DNA from: Enterenecus faecium
Lineage (GTDB): Bacteria; Bacillota; Clostridia; Oscillospirales; Oscillospiraceae
Direction: 5' to 3'
Length of the DNA: 41,219 bases
NCBI GenBank assembly: GCA_018713215.1
Contig: DVFO01000100.1
Coordinates: 1-41,219, forward strand
Shown here: piece by piece, positions 9,019-17,821 of the stretch
How the letters are laid out: every line of letters begins with the position of its first letter
How positions within the stretch are numbered: position 1 is the first letter of the stretch
The notes under the pieces: generated by a model
Told to the model about the DNA's origin: nothing
Seen by the model: the letters and a program-made list of their open reading frames with translations, nothing else
The model's database searches: none
Position numbers and translations under genes: made by a program

Positions 9019-9937
9019 TCGCCGCCCCTGGCGCTTTGTCCTGCTCACCGCCCTCATTTTGCTGGCCGGAGGCATGGCCGTGGGGATGGCCGCCCGGCTG
9101 GTGGTGGTCCCCCAGGCGGGCAAAACCGTGGAGGTGGACACCCCCACCATCCCCTCGGTGGTGGGCCAGAGCAAGGAGGAAGTGGTATTTTACCCCTGGA
9201 ATCGCTACGAGGAAGAGACGTTTGAGAGCAACCTCTCCCAGGAAATGCTCAACCAACAGCTGGGATGGCTCACCTACAATCTGGAGCAAATCCCCTCCAT
9301 TTTGGGGTTCACAGGTATGCAAGATAGCGTAAACCAGGGCAAAATCCGCAACAACACCGGATATTGGACAGACTGCCCCGTGACCACCCAGAGCGGCCTG
9401 CCCGCCCTGTTGGATGTGGCCTACGGCCAGGATTACCAGGATTCCGGCATGACCTGGGTGGCCCGCTCCACCGGAGAGCCCCCCACTCGGACCCAGAAAG
9501 AGGCAGCATTGGCACAGGTGCAGCAGGATGTGTGCCAGCTCTTCTCCCCCCACGCCTCTCACACGATAGAGGAACTGTTGTTGGAGATATGGGAGCAGCT
9601 GGACCAGACTCCCTACATGGAGTCCGGGGGAATCTGGTATGAGGCCAATGCCGCCACGATGCTCGGCAATGTACTCTCCCAACTGGGGCGGGTGCGCGAT
9701 ACCTTGAACCTGGATGAAAGCGCCCCGCTCCAAACCCAGTTGGAGCAGATTTCTGCCGCGCTGGAGGTGGCCGACTGCTGGGTACAGCTGGTCACCACCC
9801 AGCGGCAGGTGGTGGTGGTGCTCACCACTTCCCACTCCGATGTGAACAGCTGGTACTCCGTGGGACTATATTATGATGTGGTACTGGAGGGATATAGCGG
9901 AATCGCCATCAATGGCAGGTCCGGGTATGGATATTGA
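9005..9937 (+). CDS. Membrane-anchored extracytoplasmic protein of unknown function, coupled to the two-component system
   Basis: 310 residues. A short basic N-terminus (MKTPNRRPWR) is followed by one hydrophobic segment (FVLLTALILLAGGMAVGMAA), so it is an uncleaved anchor or a signal peptide. The remainder is a soluble domain rich in Q, E and aromatic residues with two cysteines in the middle (DCPVTT, DVCQLF) and one near 260. I recognise no family. Its start lies inside the sensor kinase gene (14-base overlap), which implies translational coupling. A role in signal sensing or as the main output of the system is inferred from that overlap only. Base composition is slightly less GC-rich in its second half than in the kinase gene. 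Confidence 0.75.
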   Translation: MKTPNRRPWRFVLLTALILLAGGMAVGMAARLVVVPQAGKTVEVDTPTIPSVVGQSKEEVVFYPWNRYEEETFESNLSQEMLNQQLGWLTYNLEQIPSILGFTGMQDSVNQGKIRNNTGYWTDCPVTTQSGLPALLDVAYGQDYQDSGMTWVARSTGEPPTRTQKEAALAQVQQDVCQLFSPHASHTIEELLLEIWEQLDQTPYMESGGIWYEANAATMLGNVLSQLGRVRDTLNLDESAPLQTQLEQISAALEVADCWVQLVTTQRQVVVVLTTSHSDVNSWYSVGLYYDVVLEGYSGIAINGRSGYGY

Positions 9938-10029
9938 TACAACTTCGATACAACTTCATGGGAGATTTCTTGCCCCCTTTTGCCTCATACTGTCTGTAGA
10001 GATAGAAATTGGTGAAAGGGGGCTTTTCT

Positions 10030-10938
10030 ATGTTCCGAACAGCACGTCACAAGCTTCACTGGTACACAGTCGGGGCCATCGGCCTTTGTCTGGCTGGCGG
10101 ATTGCTCCTGGTGGCCATCACCCCCCACGCCCTCTCACCCGCAGCTGCCACGCCCTTTTGCACTCCGTCTGCCTCCATGTCCTCGCCCACACCCACAAAG
10201 CCGCCTGTTTCCACAGCCTCACCTGTTCCCACAGCACAGCCTGTCCCCACAGCACGGCCTGTCCCCACAGCACGGCCTGTCCCCACGGCACAGCCCGTCC
10301 CCACGCCACAGCCCGTCCCCACCACCCCGCCAAAGCCCCAGAAGGCGGTGACGCTGCAACGGCAAAATCCCCAGCTGCCCAACGGCTGCGAGGTCACCAG
10401 TCTGGCCATGCTGCTGGGCTGGGCTGGGTATCCGGTGGAAAAAATGGAGCTGTACCAGGGGTATCTCCCCCGCCAGGACTTCATCGAGACCCCGGAGGGG
10501 TGGAAGTTGGGCGGCAACCCGGAGGAGGTGTACGTGGGGGACGCCACCTCGGAGCTGGGCGGCTGGTACTGCTTTGAAGGGCCCATTGTGGAGGCGGCCA
10601 ACGCCTACCTCCAGGAGCAGGGCAGCGATTGGACCGCCGAAGCGGTGTCGGGCCTGTCCCTGGGGCAGCTCAACCAATACTTAAAAAACGACGTGCCCCT
10701 GGTGGCGTGGGTGACCCTGGACTACACCGCCCCGGTGGCCAGCCTCCGCTACTGGTATCTCAACGAAAACACCCTTTACAGCCCCTATGCCAACCTCCAC
10801 TGTGTGGTGGTGGTGGACTATGGGGAGGAGGGCTACCTCACCGCCGACCCTCTGGAGGGGTGGCAGTGGGTGGAGGAGTCCACCTTCTGGGACATCTTCG
10901 ACGCCATGGGCCGCCGGGCGGTGATAATTAATGAATAA
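10030..10938 (+). CDS. Membrane-anchored C39-like papain-fold protein with VPTA repeat linker
   Basis: 302 residues from ATG 10030. AAGGGGG 9 bases upstream decides this start over a TTG at 10009. An N-terminal hydrophobic anchor (VGAIGLCLAGGLLLVAI) is followed by a Pro/Thr-rich linker with about six PVPTA/PVPT units. These are encoded by near-perfect 18-base tandem repeats (about 10222-10320). The C-terminal domain (about 108-300) fits the Peptidase_C39_2 type, with catalytic Cys120 in NGCEVTSLAML, His257 in NLHCVVVVDYG, and an Asp at 273 in TADPLEG. Such proteins are common in Clostridia, but their substrates are mostly unknown. It lies 92 bases after the unknown gene of the two-component operon, with no terminator in between, so it may be co-transcribed. 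Confidence 0.82.
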   Translation: MFRTARHKLHWYTVGAIGLCLAGGLLLVAITPHALSPAAATPFCTPSASMSSPTPTKPPVSTASPVPTAQPVPTARPVPTARPVPTAQPVPTPQPVPTTPPKPQKAVTLQRQNPQLPNGCEVTSLAMLLGWAGYPVEKMELYQGYLPRQDFIETPEGWKLGGNPEEVYVGDATSELGGWYCFEGPIVEAANAYLQEQGSDWTAEAVSGLSLGQLNQYLKNDVPLVAWVTLDYTAPVASLRYWYLNENTLYSPYANLHCVVVVDYGEEGYLTADPLEGWQWVEESTFWDIFDAMGRRAVIINE

Positions 10939-11000
10939 TGATGAATGAAAAATGAAGAATGCAGGCCCTGAACCTTGTCGCATTTCTTGGGCTGCTGTGC

Positions 11001-11080
11001 GTAGGGGAGGGGCTTGCCCCTCCCGAATTCCCCAGGGCAATGCCAGGGCAGCCACGGGCCGGGCAAGCCACGGCCCCTAC
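11001..11080. repeat. Palindrome-bounded intergenic repeat-like element (GTAGGGG ... CCCCTAC)
   Basis: 80 bases starting GTAGGGG and ending CCCCTAC. Inside are a tight hairpin (GGGGAGGGGCTTGCCCCTCC) and a second symmetrical segment (ACGGGCCGGGCAAGCCACGGCC). It lies between two convergent genes, contains no credible ORF, and looks like a REP-type element. Only one copy is visible here, so its repeat nature is inferred from its form. Confidence 0.5.
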
Positions 11081-11144
11081 CACAGCACAACAAGAGGTGT
11101 GGCGGTGTCTTTTCCCTCCCTCCGGAAGGGAGGCTTTGGGTCGA

Positions 11145-11186
11145 AAAAAAGATGGAAGCAACCCAAAGGGCTGCTTCCATCTTTGT
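11145..11186. terminator. Bidirectional terminator between convergent genes
   Basis: A hairpin with arms AAGATGGAAGCA (11148-11159) and TGCTTCCATCTT (about 11171-11182) is flanked by an A-run on the left and a T-rich tract on the right. It can therefore end transcripts from the C39-like gene and from pepF. Confidence 0.85.
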
Positions 11187-11209
11187 ATTTTTGAGGAAGT
11201 TGGGGAGCA

Positions 11210-13015
11210 TTACTCCTCCATGAGCTTCTCCATCTCGTCCAGCAGGGTGCCGAACAGGTCCAGGGCGTCCTGGATGGGGGCGGGAGAGGACATGTCCACG
11301 CCAGCGCCCTTCAAAAGGTCGATGGGGTCCTTGGAGCAGCCGCCGGACAGGAAGCCCAGATAGTCCTCCACGGCGCTCTCCCCGCCCTTGAGGATGCGGC
11401 GGGACAGGGCGATGGCGGCGGAGTAGCCGGTGGCGTACTGATAGACGTAGTAGTTGTAGTAGAAGTGGGGAATGCGGGCCCACTCCAGAGCGATCTCGTC
11501 ATCGGACACCATGTCGGGGCCGTAGTACTTCTCGTTGAGGGCCTTGTACTCGGCAGAGAGCAGGTCGGCGGTGAGGGGCTCGCCCTTGGCGCACAGCTCG
11601 CCCATGCGCAGCTCAAACTCGGCAAACATGGTCTGGCGGTACAGGGTGCCCTTGAACTGCTCCAGGAAGTGGTTGATGAGGGCGGCCCGCTCGCGCTTGT
11701 CGGTGGTGCGCTGCAGCAGGTACTCCATGAGCAGGGCCTCGTTGCAGGTGGATGCCACCTCCGCCACGAAAATCACATAGTCCCGGTACACGGGAGCCTG
11801 GGTGCGGTTGGACAGGTAGGAGTGGGCGGCGTGGCCCATCTCGTGGGCCAGGGTGAACATGCTCTCCAGGTTATCCTTGTGGTTGAGGAGCACGTAGGGG
11901 TGGCACAGAGCCCCAGCGGAGTAGGCCCCGGAGCGCTTGCCCACGTTCTCCCGCACGTCAATCCAGCGGTTATCGAAGCCCTCCCGGATGATGGCCCGGT
12001 ACTTCTCCCCCATGGGGGCCAGGGCGTCAAACACAGTGTCCTTGGCCTCAGCATAGGGGATGACCTTTTCCCCGCCGGACACCATGGGGGCGTAGATGTC
12101 GTACATGTGCAGCTCGTCCACCCCCAGCAGCTTCTTGCGCAGGCGGATATAGCGGTGCATCTTGTCCAGGTTGGCGTTCACCGTCTGGATGAGGTTGTGG
12201 TACACGCTCTCGGGCACCCGGGTGGAATCCACAGCGGCGGCCAGAGCGGAGGGGTACTTGCGGGCGTTGGCATAGAACTGGCGCTGCTTGGCCTCGGCAT
12301 TCAGGGTGGCGGCGGCGGTGTTGCGCACGCTGCCATACACCCCGTAGAAGGCCTCAAAGGCGTTTTTCCGCAGCACCCGGTCCTCGCTCATCTGGGTGGG
12401 CACAAAGGCGCCGTTGGACAGGGGCACCTCGTTGCCCTCACCGTCAGTGGTGGAGGGGAAGGTAAGGTCGGCGTAGGTGAGCTTGGCGTACACGTCGCTG
12501 GGGGCCTGGGCCAGGTCGCTGGCGGCGGCCAGCAGCTTCTCCTCGGCATCGGAGAGCACGTGGGCCCGCTTCTCCTGGATGATGGTCAGGTAGCGGCGGT
12601 ACAGCTCCAGGCCGGGCTCCTCCTGGAAAAAGCCCTCCAGCTTGGCCGGGTCAATGGCCAGCAGCTCGGGGGTCTCAAAGGCGGTGGCCCCGCTGATCTC
12701 CACGGCCAGAGAGCTGATCTTGCCCTCCATGGCCTGGTACTGGGCTACGCGGGTGTCCTGGTCCCCCTTGCGGTAGGCATAGTTGGCCAGGTTGTTGAGC
12801 AGGGTGTCGGCCTCCTGGCACAGCTCCAGGTACTCCAACAGGGTGGCGCCGCTCTCGCCCAGCCGTCCGGCGTAGGCGGACAGCTTGTCCACATAGGTCT
12901 GAGCCACCTCAAACTCGGCCTGCCAGGCGGCGTCGTCGGCGTACAGGTCGGTGAGGTTCCAGGTCTCCTCCACGGAAACCTGGTCGCGCTCGGGAATCGC
13001 ATTCATCTGAGACAT
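11210..13015 (-). CDS. pepF: Oligoendopeptidase F (M3 family zinc peptidase)
   Basis: 601 residues, the usual length for PepF. The zinc-binding motif HEMGHAAHS is at about 391-399, followed by the downstream helix containing the third ligand (FVAEVASTCNEALLMEYLL). The N-terminal region (WNLTDLYADDAAWQAEFE) is typical of the oligoendopeptidase F family. It is cytoplasmic (no signal peptide) and degrades short peptides. The ATG at 13015 has AAGGAGG 8 bases upstream. It follows rlmA after 38 bases, probably in the same transcript, and ends at the shared terminator. Confidence 0.96.
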   Translation of the reverse strand: MSQMNAIPERDQVSVEETWNLTDLYADDAAWQAEFEVAQTYVDKLSAYAGRLGESGATLLEYLELCQEADTLLNNLANYAYRKGDQDTRVAQYQAMEGKISSLAVEISGATAFETPELLAIDPAKLEGFFQEEPGLELYRRYLTIIQEKRAHVLSDAEEKLLAAASDLAQAPSDVYAKLTYADLTFPSTTDGEGNEVPLSNGAFVPTQMSEDRVLRKNAFEAFYGVYGSVRNTAAATLNAEAKQRQFYANARKYPSALAAAVDSTRVPESVYHNLIQTVNANLDKMHRYIRLRKKLLGVDELHMYDIYAPMVSGGEKVIPYAEAKDTVFDALAPMGEKYRAIIREGFDNRWIDVRENVGKRSGAYSAGALCHPYVLLNHKDNLESMFTLAHEMGHAAHSYLSNRTQAPVYRDYVIFVAEVASTCNEALLMEYLLQRTTDKRERAALINHFLEQFKGTLYRQTMFAEFELRMGELCAKGEPLTADLLSAEYKALNEKYYGPDMVSDDEIALEWARIPHFYYNYYVYQYATGYSAAIALSRRILKGGESAVEDYLGFLSGGCSKDPIDLLKGAGVDMSSPAPIQDALDLFGTLLDEMEKLMEE

Positions 13016-13053
13016 GGGAAATTCCTCCTTGGGATTTCAGTATGATAAAGAAA

Positions 13054-13887
13054 TCATAGCACAGAACTGGGTTTCTTGCAACCCTCCCGGCGAAACACAT
13101 GCACCCGGAAGTCCGCCGTCACGGTGAGCTGCTCCAGCTGCTCCAGCCGCTCTACCCCCGCCCGGGGGGTCTTCCAGGCATAGGGGGTCATGCCAAACAG
13201 GGCCTGAATGGACGCCTGATCCGGCAGGGTGAAGGTGGTGGTCACGGGTAGGATGTCCACATAGGAGAACCCTTCATACTCCACCCGCTCCTCGGGGTTG
13301 GGGTACGGGGTGTCGTAGAGCACCGCCTTCATCTCCATGAGGTGCTGGGGGGCGGGCACCACGTAGACAAACAGCCCGCCTTTCCGCAGTACCCGGCGGT
13401 ATTCCTCCAGAGCCAGAGGGGCGAAGCAGTCCACCACCACGTCCACCGCCTCGTCCGCCACGGGGAGGTGGTACACCGAGGCCACGGCAAACTCCCCCTC
13501 GTTCACCCGCCGGGCCGCCTTTTTCAGCCCTGCCTTGGACAGGTCCACCCCGGCAATTTCTGCCCCCGGCAGCTGGGCCAGGCCCTGGGTGTAGTATCCC
13601 TCGCCGCACCCCACGTCCAGGATTTTGGGACTCTGTCCCCCGTGGGCGGACACAACTTGGCAAAGCGTCTCCCGCAGAGGGGCATAGTAGTCCCGGTCCA
13701 GGAAGGCGGTGCGGGCGGCAATCATGGCTTTGTCGTCCCCGGGGTTGGCGGAGTGCTTCTGGTTGGCGGGGAGCAGGTGCACATACCCCTCCCGGGCCAC
13801 GTCGTAACAGTGGCGGTTGGGGCAGGTATAGGTGCGGCCCTCCCGGGTAAGGGGGGACCCACAGATGGGACAGCGAAACAGACTCAT
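13054..13887 (-). CDS. rlmA: 23S rRNA (guanine-N1)-methyltransferase, RlmA type
   Basis: 277 residues from ATG 13887, preceded by AAGGAAG; in-frame codons further upstream lack a site. An N-terminal zinc-finger module (CPICGSPL ... YTCPNRHCYDVAREGYVHLLPAN) is the distinctive RlmA signature. It is followed by a class I SAM-dependent methyltransferase fold (ILDVGCGEGYYTQGLA, AGVDLSKAGLKKAARR, VVDCFAPLALEEYRRVLRKGGLFVYVVPA). The family methylates N1 of G745 (RlmAI) or G748 (RlmAII/TlrB, tylosin resistance) in 23S rRNA. Which subtype this is cannot be settled by eye. It is the first gene of a probable rlmA-pepF transcript. Confidence 0.88.
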   Translation of the reverse strand: MSLFRCPICGSPLTREGRTYTCPNRHCYDVAREGYVHLLPANQKHSANPGDDKAMIAARTAFLDRDYYAPLRETLCQVVSAHGGQSPKILDVGCGEGYYTQGLAQLPGAEIAGVDLSKAGLKKAARRVNEGEFAVASVYHLPVADEAVDVVVDCFAPLALEEYRRVLRKGGLFVYVVPAPQHLMEMKAVLYDTPYPNPEERVEYEGFSYVDILPVTTTFTLPDQASIQALFGMTPYAWKTPRAGVERLEQLEQLTVTADFRVHVFRREGCKKPSSVL

Positions 13888-13921
13888 TGGCGATCTTCCT
13901 TTTGGTGGTTTGTTTTTCTCT

Positions 13922-13950
13922 ATCTTATCCAAAAATGGGGGAAAAGGCAA
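13922..13950 (-). promoter_or_regulatory. Promoter of rlmA-pepF
   Basis: Read on the minus strand: TTGCCT (13945-13950), a 17-base spacer, then TAAGAT (13922-13927), 35 bases before the rlmA start. Confidence 0.65.
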
Positions 13951-14018
13951 GGCCCGTAGGGCTGATGGAGAGGGCTTGCTCTCCTCCGATTTCTCAGGCA
14001 GAAACCAGCGCCCCAGCC

Positions 14019-14530
14019 GGGGACGCTCCGCTGGGGTAACTTTCTGACTGGGCAGAAAGTCACCAAAGACCCACCAAAGGCGGGGCCTTCCCCCGCCTTG
14101 TGGAATCCACCCCGCGGTGCTGGGTGTCCCTGCGTCCTCCTCTTTGCGGCCCTTGGACTGGTGGGGTCACATAGACGGCGTGGAGATTCTACCGAAAGTA
14201 TCTGCTTCTCTGTGTGGTTGTCCTTCTATCGCCAGGGCCTTACCCTGGTCTGCCGCTGCTTTCAGCTATCGAAAGCTAGGCTCCCGTCGGCGGGAACGCC
14301 GCTTGGCCAGGGTAGGCCCGGACATGGAAACCGTCCAGCCATAGGGCCAGCTGCCCAGGGTGGCCTGGTGTGGTGGCAGAACTAGGCGCCACAGCAAGGG
14401 TGACGGGCCGAATTTAGACTTGACGCAGGCCCAGCCTCGTACCCCAGGGAGGTCCTTAGGGGGGAACGCCCTAAGCGGGTTTTGGTTTCTTTTGCCCGCC
14501 CAAAAGAAACCCCCAGCGGGTAGCGTCCCC
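14019..14530 (+). repeat. Dispersed ~500-bp intergenic element, copy B
   Basis: The left terminal repeat GGGGACGCTCCGCTGGG (14019-14035) and an imperfect inverted right partner CCCAGCGGGTAGCGTCCCC (14512-14530) bound the element. Just inside the left end is a hairpin with arms ACTTTCTG (14039-14046) and CAGAAAGT (14053-14060). Just inside the right end is an 11-bp hairpin (14484-14494/14501-14511). Between them it is collinear with copy C at 22486-22982, and with the reverse complement of copy A. The conserved outer flank AAACCAGCGCCCC begins near 14003. It lies between rlmA and the ABC operon terminator. No conserved protein is encoded. Confidence 0.87.
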
Positions 14531-14596
14531 GCCAGGCTGGCAAGCCTGAACCTTGGGTGGTTAGACGCCCCCCTTCCTTCCTTTGCCCAAGGGATA

Positions 14597-14636
14597 TAAA
14601 AACCGCCGGAGAGACGCACGCAGCATCTCTCCGGCA
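14597..14636 (-). terminator. Terminator of the GntR/ABC operon
   Basis: Read on the minus strand, arms GCCGGAGAGA and TCTCTCCGGC (plus coordinates 14626-14635 and 14605-14614) are followed by GGTTTTT. It lies just after the stop of the last permease gene. Confidence 0.9.
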
Positions 14637-14641
14637 GGCTG

Positions 14642-16270
14642 TTATTTCACTCTAAAGGTCTTGGGCGCCCGGCGCAGCACCAGCGCCAGCATCCCCACCG
14701 AGTACACCACGGTGACCCCGAACACCAGCAGGGCAAACCAGGTTGGGGTGCTCTTGATCTGTGAGGCCGCCCAGCACACCGCATACATGGCGATATTCAA
14801 CAATTTGAATATGGGGTTTTTCGTGTCCAAATCCGAGGTATAGGGCTGGAAGATGTAGTACAAGCCCAGGGAGTGGGTGGCAAAAAACACACCCAGGGAC
14901 AAAATGGCCAGCAAAAACAGGATAAACTCTCCCACCGGAGGCCGTCCCCCGCCCAGGAAGGTGAGGAGGACAAACATCCCACACACGGCCCCGCTGAGCA
15001 TGAGATTCACCCCGCACAGCATCCGCCAGCGCAGGAAAAAGTTCCTCAAAATGGCGTCCCGCTCCCGGTACCAGCCGTAGCGCAGCAGCGCCAGGTCGCA
15101 GTTATAGAACATGGCCTTGCAGATGCGCTCCCCCACGGTGTTGTCCATGAGGTACAGCAGGAACACACAGATGGGCAAAGACTTGGTCACATAGGAGAGC
15201 ACCTCCCCCATCTCCTGCTCTTGCCCCTGGAGCCGAAACCACACGATTCCAACACATCCCACCACGGTGAGGCCCCCTAAAATAGCCAGCACCACAAAGA
15301 AGGGCTTGAGGAGCATCCGGCGGTGGCGGCGGAAGAACACCGCCTGAAGATACCGCCAGCCGTGGAGATGGGAGAAGTCCACACGGGTGTCCAGGTCGCT
15401 GTCCCGCAGCTTCACCTGCTCAAACTGGGCCTGGTTGGCGGTTTTGACGGCGGCCTGACCGGGGATCTTGTCCGCCCGGCAGGTCTCCAAAATCAGCTCA
15501 TAGTGGCAGGGGTAGCGGGAGATGGCCCGGGCGCACAGGCTGCCCAGGGCAAACAGCAGGGCCACGGTGGCGGGATAGAGCAGCACCTGGTCCAGGGCCG
15601 GGATGCCCCCGAAGGGCATGGGCAGATAGGCCAGGGCCAGGCAGGCCACCGTCAAGGCCAGGATGTACCCCACCTTGCCGCTGGGCAGAGCGTGGAACTT
15701 GGCGTACAGCATGAGGTGGAACCACTCGGCCATCATACGCACCCCGGCCAGGGCCAGAGAGAGCAGCAGCCCCCGGAGCACCCCCGCCCCGGTGAGCCCG
15801 CCCCACAGCAGGAGGAAGGGGGTGAAGCCCGCAAACATGGCCAGATGGTGGGTGACCATCTCGGTGGTCTGGTACTGGGTGGCATCCATGCCCATCTGGC
15901 GCACGCAGGTGTACTTCAGCTGGGAGGGCTCCACGGATATGGGCTGTATCATGGTTCCCGCCACGAAGCTGAGCCAGAAGAAAATCCACACCGACATGGA
16001 AAACCCGTCGGGAGACAGGGGCCTGATATCCGCCAGCGCCAGGGGCACCAGCCAAATGAGGGCCAGGTAGATGGCCTTGCCCAGCAGGGCGGTGACTCCC
16101 CGATAGAGGGACACCAGGATGGACAATACCAGCTTGCCCTCGGTGGCGGCGTACAGCTTGTCGGTAAAAATCCGCTTCAAGAGGGGCACCCGGCCCAGCC
16201 AGTACACCAGCCGATTGCCCACTATGGCCGAGCGGATGCGGTAGATCTGGGAGGCACAGGTGAGGTTCAC
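14642..16270 (-). CDS. Large ABC-type membrane permease (last gene of the GntR/ABC operon)
   Basis: 542 residues with about ten to twelve hydrophobic segments. Examples are LALIWLVPLALADI, MFAGFTPFLLLWGGLTGAGVL, VGYILALTVACLALAYLPM, PATVALLFALGSLCARAI, PFFVVLAILGGLTVVGCVGIVW, MLSGAVCGMFVLLTFLGGG, FILFLLAILSLGVFFATHSLG and WFALLVFGVTVVYSVGMLALVL. There is a large charged loop near residues 260-330. No firm family motif is visible. It overlaps the stop of the ABC ATPase gene by 4 bases (ATGA), so it is almost certainly the membrane partner of that ATPase. Export of a toxic compound or a cell-envelope role is typical of YtrA-type operons, but the substrate is not known. Confidence 0.75.
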   Translation of the reverse strand: MNLTCASQIYRIRSAIVGNRLVYWLGRVPLLKRIFTDKLYAATEGKLVLSILVSLYRGVTALLGKAIYLALIWLVPLALADIRPLSPDGFSMSVWIFFWLSFVAGTMIQPISVEPSQLKYTCVRQMGMDATQYQTTEMVTHHLAMFAGFTPFLLLWGGLTGAGVLRGLLLSLALAGVRMMAEWFHLMLYAKFHALPSGKVGYILALTVACLALAYLPMPFGGIPALDQVLLYPATVALLFALGSLCARAISRYPCHYELILETCRADKIPGQAAVKTANQAQFEQVKLRDSDLDTRVDFSHLHGWRYLQAVFFRRHRRMLLKPFFVVLAILGGLTVVGCVGIVWFRLQGQEQEMGEVLSYVTKSLPICVFLLYLMDNTVGERICKAMFYNCDLALLRYGWYRERDAILRNFFLRWRMLCGVNLMLSGAVCGMFVLLTFLGGGRPPVGEFILFLLAILSLGVFFATHSLGLYYIFQPYTSDLDTKNPIFKLLNIAMYAVCWAASQIKSTPTWFALLVFGVTVVYSVGMLALVLRRAPKTFRVK

Positions 16271-16986
16271 GGTGCCACCTCCTCCCCGTCCTCCTCCTGG
16301 ATGAGCAAGTCCACAATGTAGGACTCAAACTGGGGCGTGTGGATTTTAGCGTTGTCCACCCCCTCCAGCTCTCCCTGGTGGAGCAGCACGATCTCGTCGC
16401 ACAGGTCCTGAGCCAGCTGGAGAATGTGGGTGGAAAAGAGGATGATATGGTCCCCTTTCATCTCCCGCAGCAGGTTTTTCATCTCCAGGGCCGCCACCAC
16501 GTCAAAGCTGGTGAGGGGCTCATCCAGCAAGATCACCGGAGGTCTGCCGATGAGGAAGCACAGCATCTGAATCTTGTGCTTCATGCCGTGGGAGTAGCCC
16601 CGCATGAGCCGGTTTCGGTCGTCGGGTTCCAGCCCCACCAGCTCCAGCCACTGGTCCGGGGTGCGGCCGCTCTTGTCCTGGGAAATCTCCTGAAAGAACT
16701 TCACAAACTCGGTGCCGGTGAGAAATTCCGGCACCACCGGGGTGGACAGCACATAGCCAATGTCCCCCTGCTTGGGGGTGCGGGTCTGGCCGTATTCGTC
16801 CACCAGGGACACCGTGCCCCCGTCGGCGGGGAACTCGGCGGACAGGCAGTTGAACAGGGTGGTTTTGCCCGAACCGTTGCGGCCCAAAAGGCCGTAAATC
16901 TTTCCCTGTTCAAAGGTAAAACTGGCATTTTTCAGCACTTCTTTCGTGCCGAAGGACTTGCGAATCTGGTCAAGAATCAACTGCAT
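16267..16986 (-). CDS. ABC transporter ATP-binding protein
   Basis: 239 residues. Walker A is GRNGSGKTT (about 35-43) and Walker B is VILLDEPLTSFD, with the switch histidine in IILFSTHIL. The signature loop reads YSHGMKHKIQ instead of LSGGQ, a deviation often seen in small export-type ABC ATPases. The ATG has GAGAGGAG upstream. It is the fourth gene of the operon; it starts 25 bases after the stop of the ABC-2 permease and overlaps the next gene by 4 bases. It presumably energises the 542-residue permease. Confidence 0.9.
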   Translation of the reverse strand: MQLILDQIRKSFGTKEVLKNASFTFEQGKIYGLLGRNGSGKTTLFNCLSAEFPADGGTVSLVDEYGQTRTPKQGDIGYVLSTPVVPEFLTGTEFVKFFQEISQDKSGRTPDQWLELVGLEPDDRNRLMRGYSHGMKHKIQMLCFLIGRPPVILLDEPLTSFDVVAALEMKNLLREMKGDHIILFSTHILQLAQDLCDEIVLLHQGELEGVDNAKIHTPQFESYIVDLLIQEEDGEEVAP

Positions 16987-17011
16987 GGGGAAAACTCCTC
17001 TCTCGGATGGT

Positions 17012-17821
17012 TTACTCCAAGTTCAGCCGACGGCTGAGGATGTAGTTGGTGATGCCCAGGTGGACCACGCAGCGCACCACGTCCAGGATCAGGCCCCACA
17101 CCGTGGCTGTCAACAGGACATTGGAAATCCCGGCCACATCCACCGACACCTCAATCTCATTGATGCTGATCATGGTGGAGGTCAGATCAGGATAGCCAAA
17201 CAGGCCGATGACGGAGCCCACGGTGGACCAGATGACACTGAGCACAATGAAGGCCAGCACGGCAAAGCCCACCCGGTGGCTGCCCGCCAGATGGCCCAGA
17301 GCCATGGAGGCGTACACCTGAGACACCGAGCAGATGATACCCACAAAGAGGGAGACCACCAACAAAATGACCAGGGGCAGGAAGTTGGGAACATTTTTCA
17401 TGCCCATCTTCCAAAGTTCCGCCAGCACCTGGCCCATCTCCGGGAAATAGGCGATGATGGCCACCGAGGCCAGAGCCACAATGCCGCTGATGATGGAGAT
17501 CACCATGGCGCTGATGAGCTTGGAGGCCAGCAGCTGCCAGGGCTTCACCGGAATGGTGAACATGAGGTAGCCCTCATCCTTCAACAGGCCCTGGTAGAAC
17601 CGGGCAATGATGATGACGGTGGTCACCACCATCACCGCCATGATGAGCAGCACATACATCACACCCAGCAGCGAGGTGAAGATGCCCATGCCGCCCCCCT
17701 CGGCCAGAGGGGAGCCGGAAATGAGCCGATTGACCCCGGACACCACCAGCAGCACGCCCCACAGGGGCAGGAAAATCTTGAACATGGCTTTGAAGTCATA
17801 TTTCAGCAGTTTAGCCAGCAT
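17012..17821 (-). CDS. ABC-2 type permease
   Basis: 269 residues from ATG 17821, with GGGAGG 8-9 bases upstream; an in-frame GTG at 17830 falls inside that site. Six hydrophobic segments fit an ABC-2 half permease: IFLPLWGVLLVVSGV, VMYVLLIMAVMVVTTVIII, AMVISIISGIVALASVAII, LPLVILLVVSLFVGIICSV, VGFAVLAFIVLSVIWSTVGSVIGLF and LLTATVWGLILDVVRC. Its 5' end overlaps the end of the preceding ATPase gene by about 11 bases, indicating coupling. It resembles the membrane subunits of YtrB/YtrC-type exporters. Substrate unknown. Confidence 0.85.
   Translation of the reverse strand: MLAKLLKYDFKAMFKIFLPLWGVLLVVSGVNRLISGSPLAEGGGMGIFTSLLGVMYVLLIMAVMVVTTVIIIARFYQGLLKDEGYLMFTIPVKPWQLLASKLISAMVISIISGIVALASVAIIAYFPEMGQVLAELWKMGMKNVPNFLPLVILLVVSLFVGIICSVSQVYASMALGHLAGSHRVGFAVLAFIVLSVIWSTVGSVIGLFGYPDLTSTMISINEIEVSVDVAGISNVLLTATVWGLILDVVRCVVHLGITNYILSRRLNLE

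Noticed and set aside
9936..9957. 11-base perfect tandem duplication GATACAACTTC after the unknown gene
   Set aside because: Real, but only two units with no symmetry. It is too small to support a function.
10009..10029. TTG at 10009 as start of the C39-like gene
   Set aside because: It lies upstream of the AAGGGGG site that correctly serves ATG 10030; the extra residues do not extend the signal anchor.
10222..10320. CRISPR-like array
   Set aside because: The repeats are contiguous, in frame and encode PVPTA units; there are no unique spacers and no cas genes.
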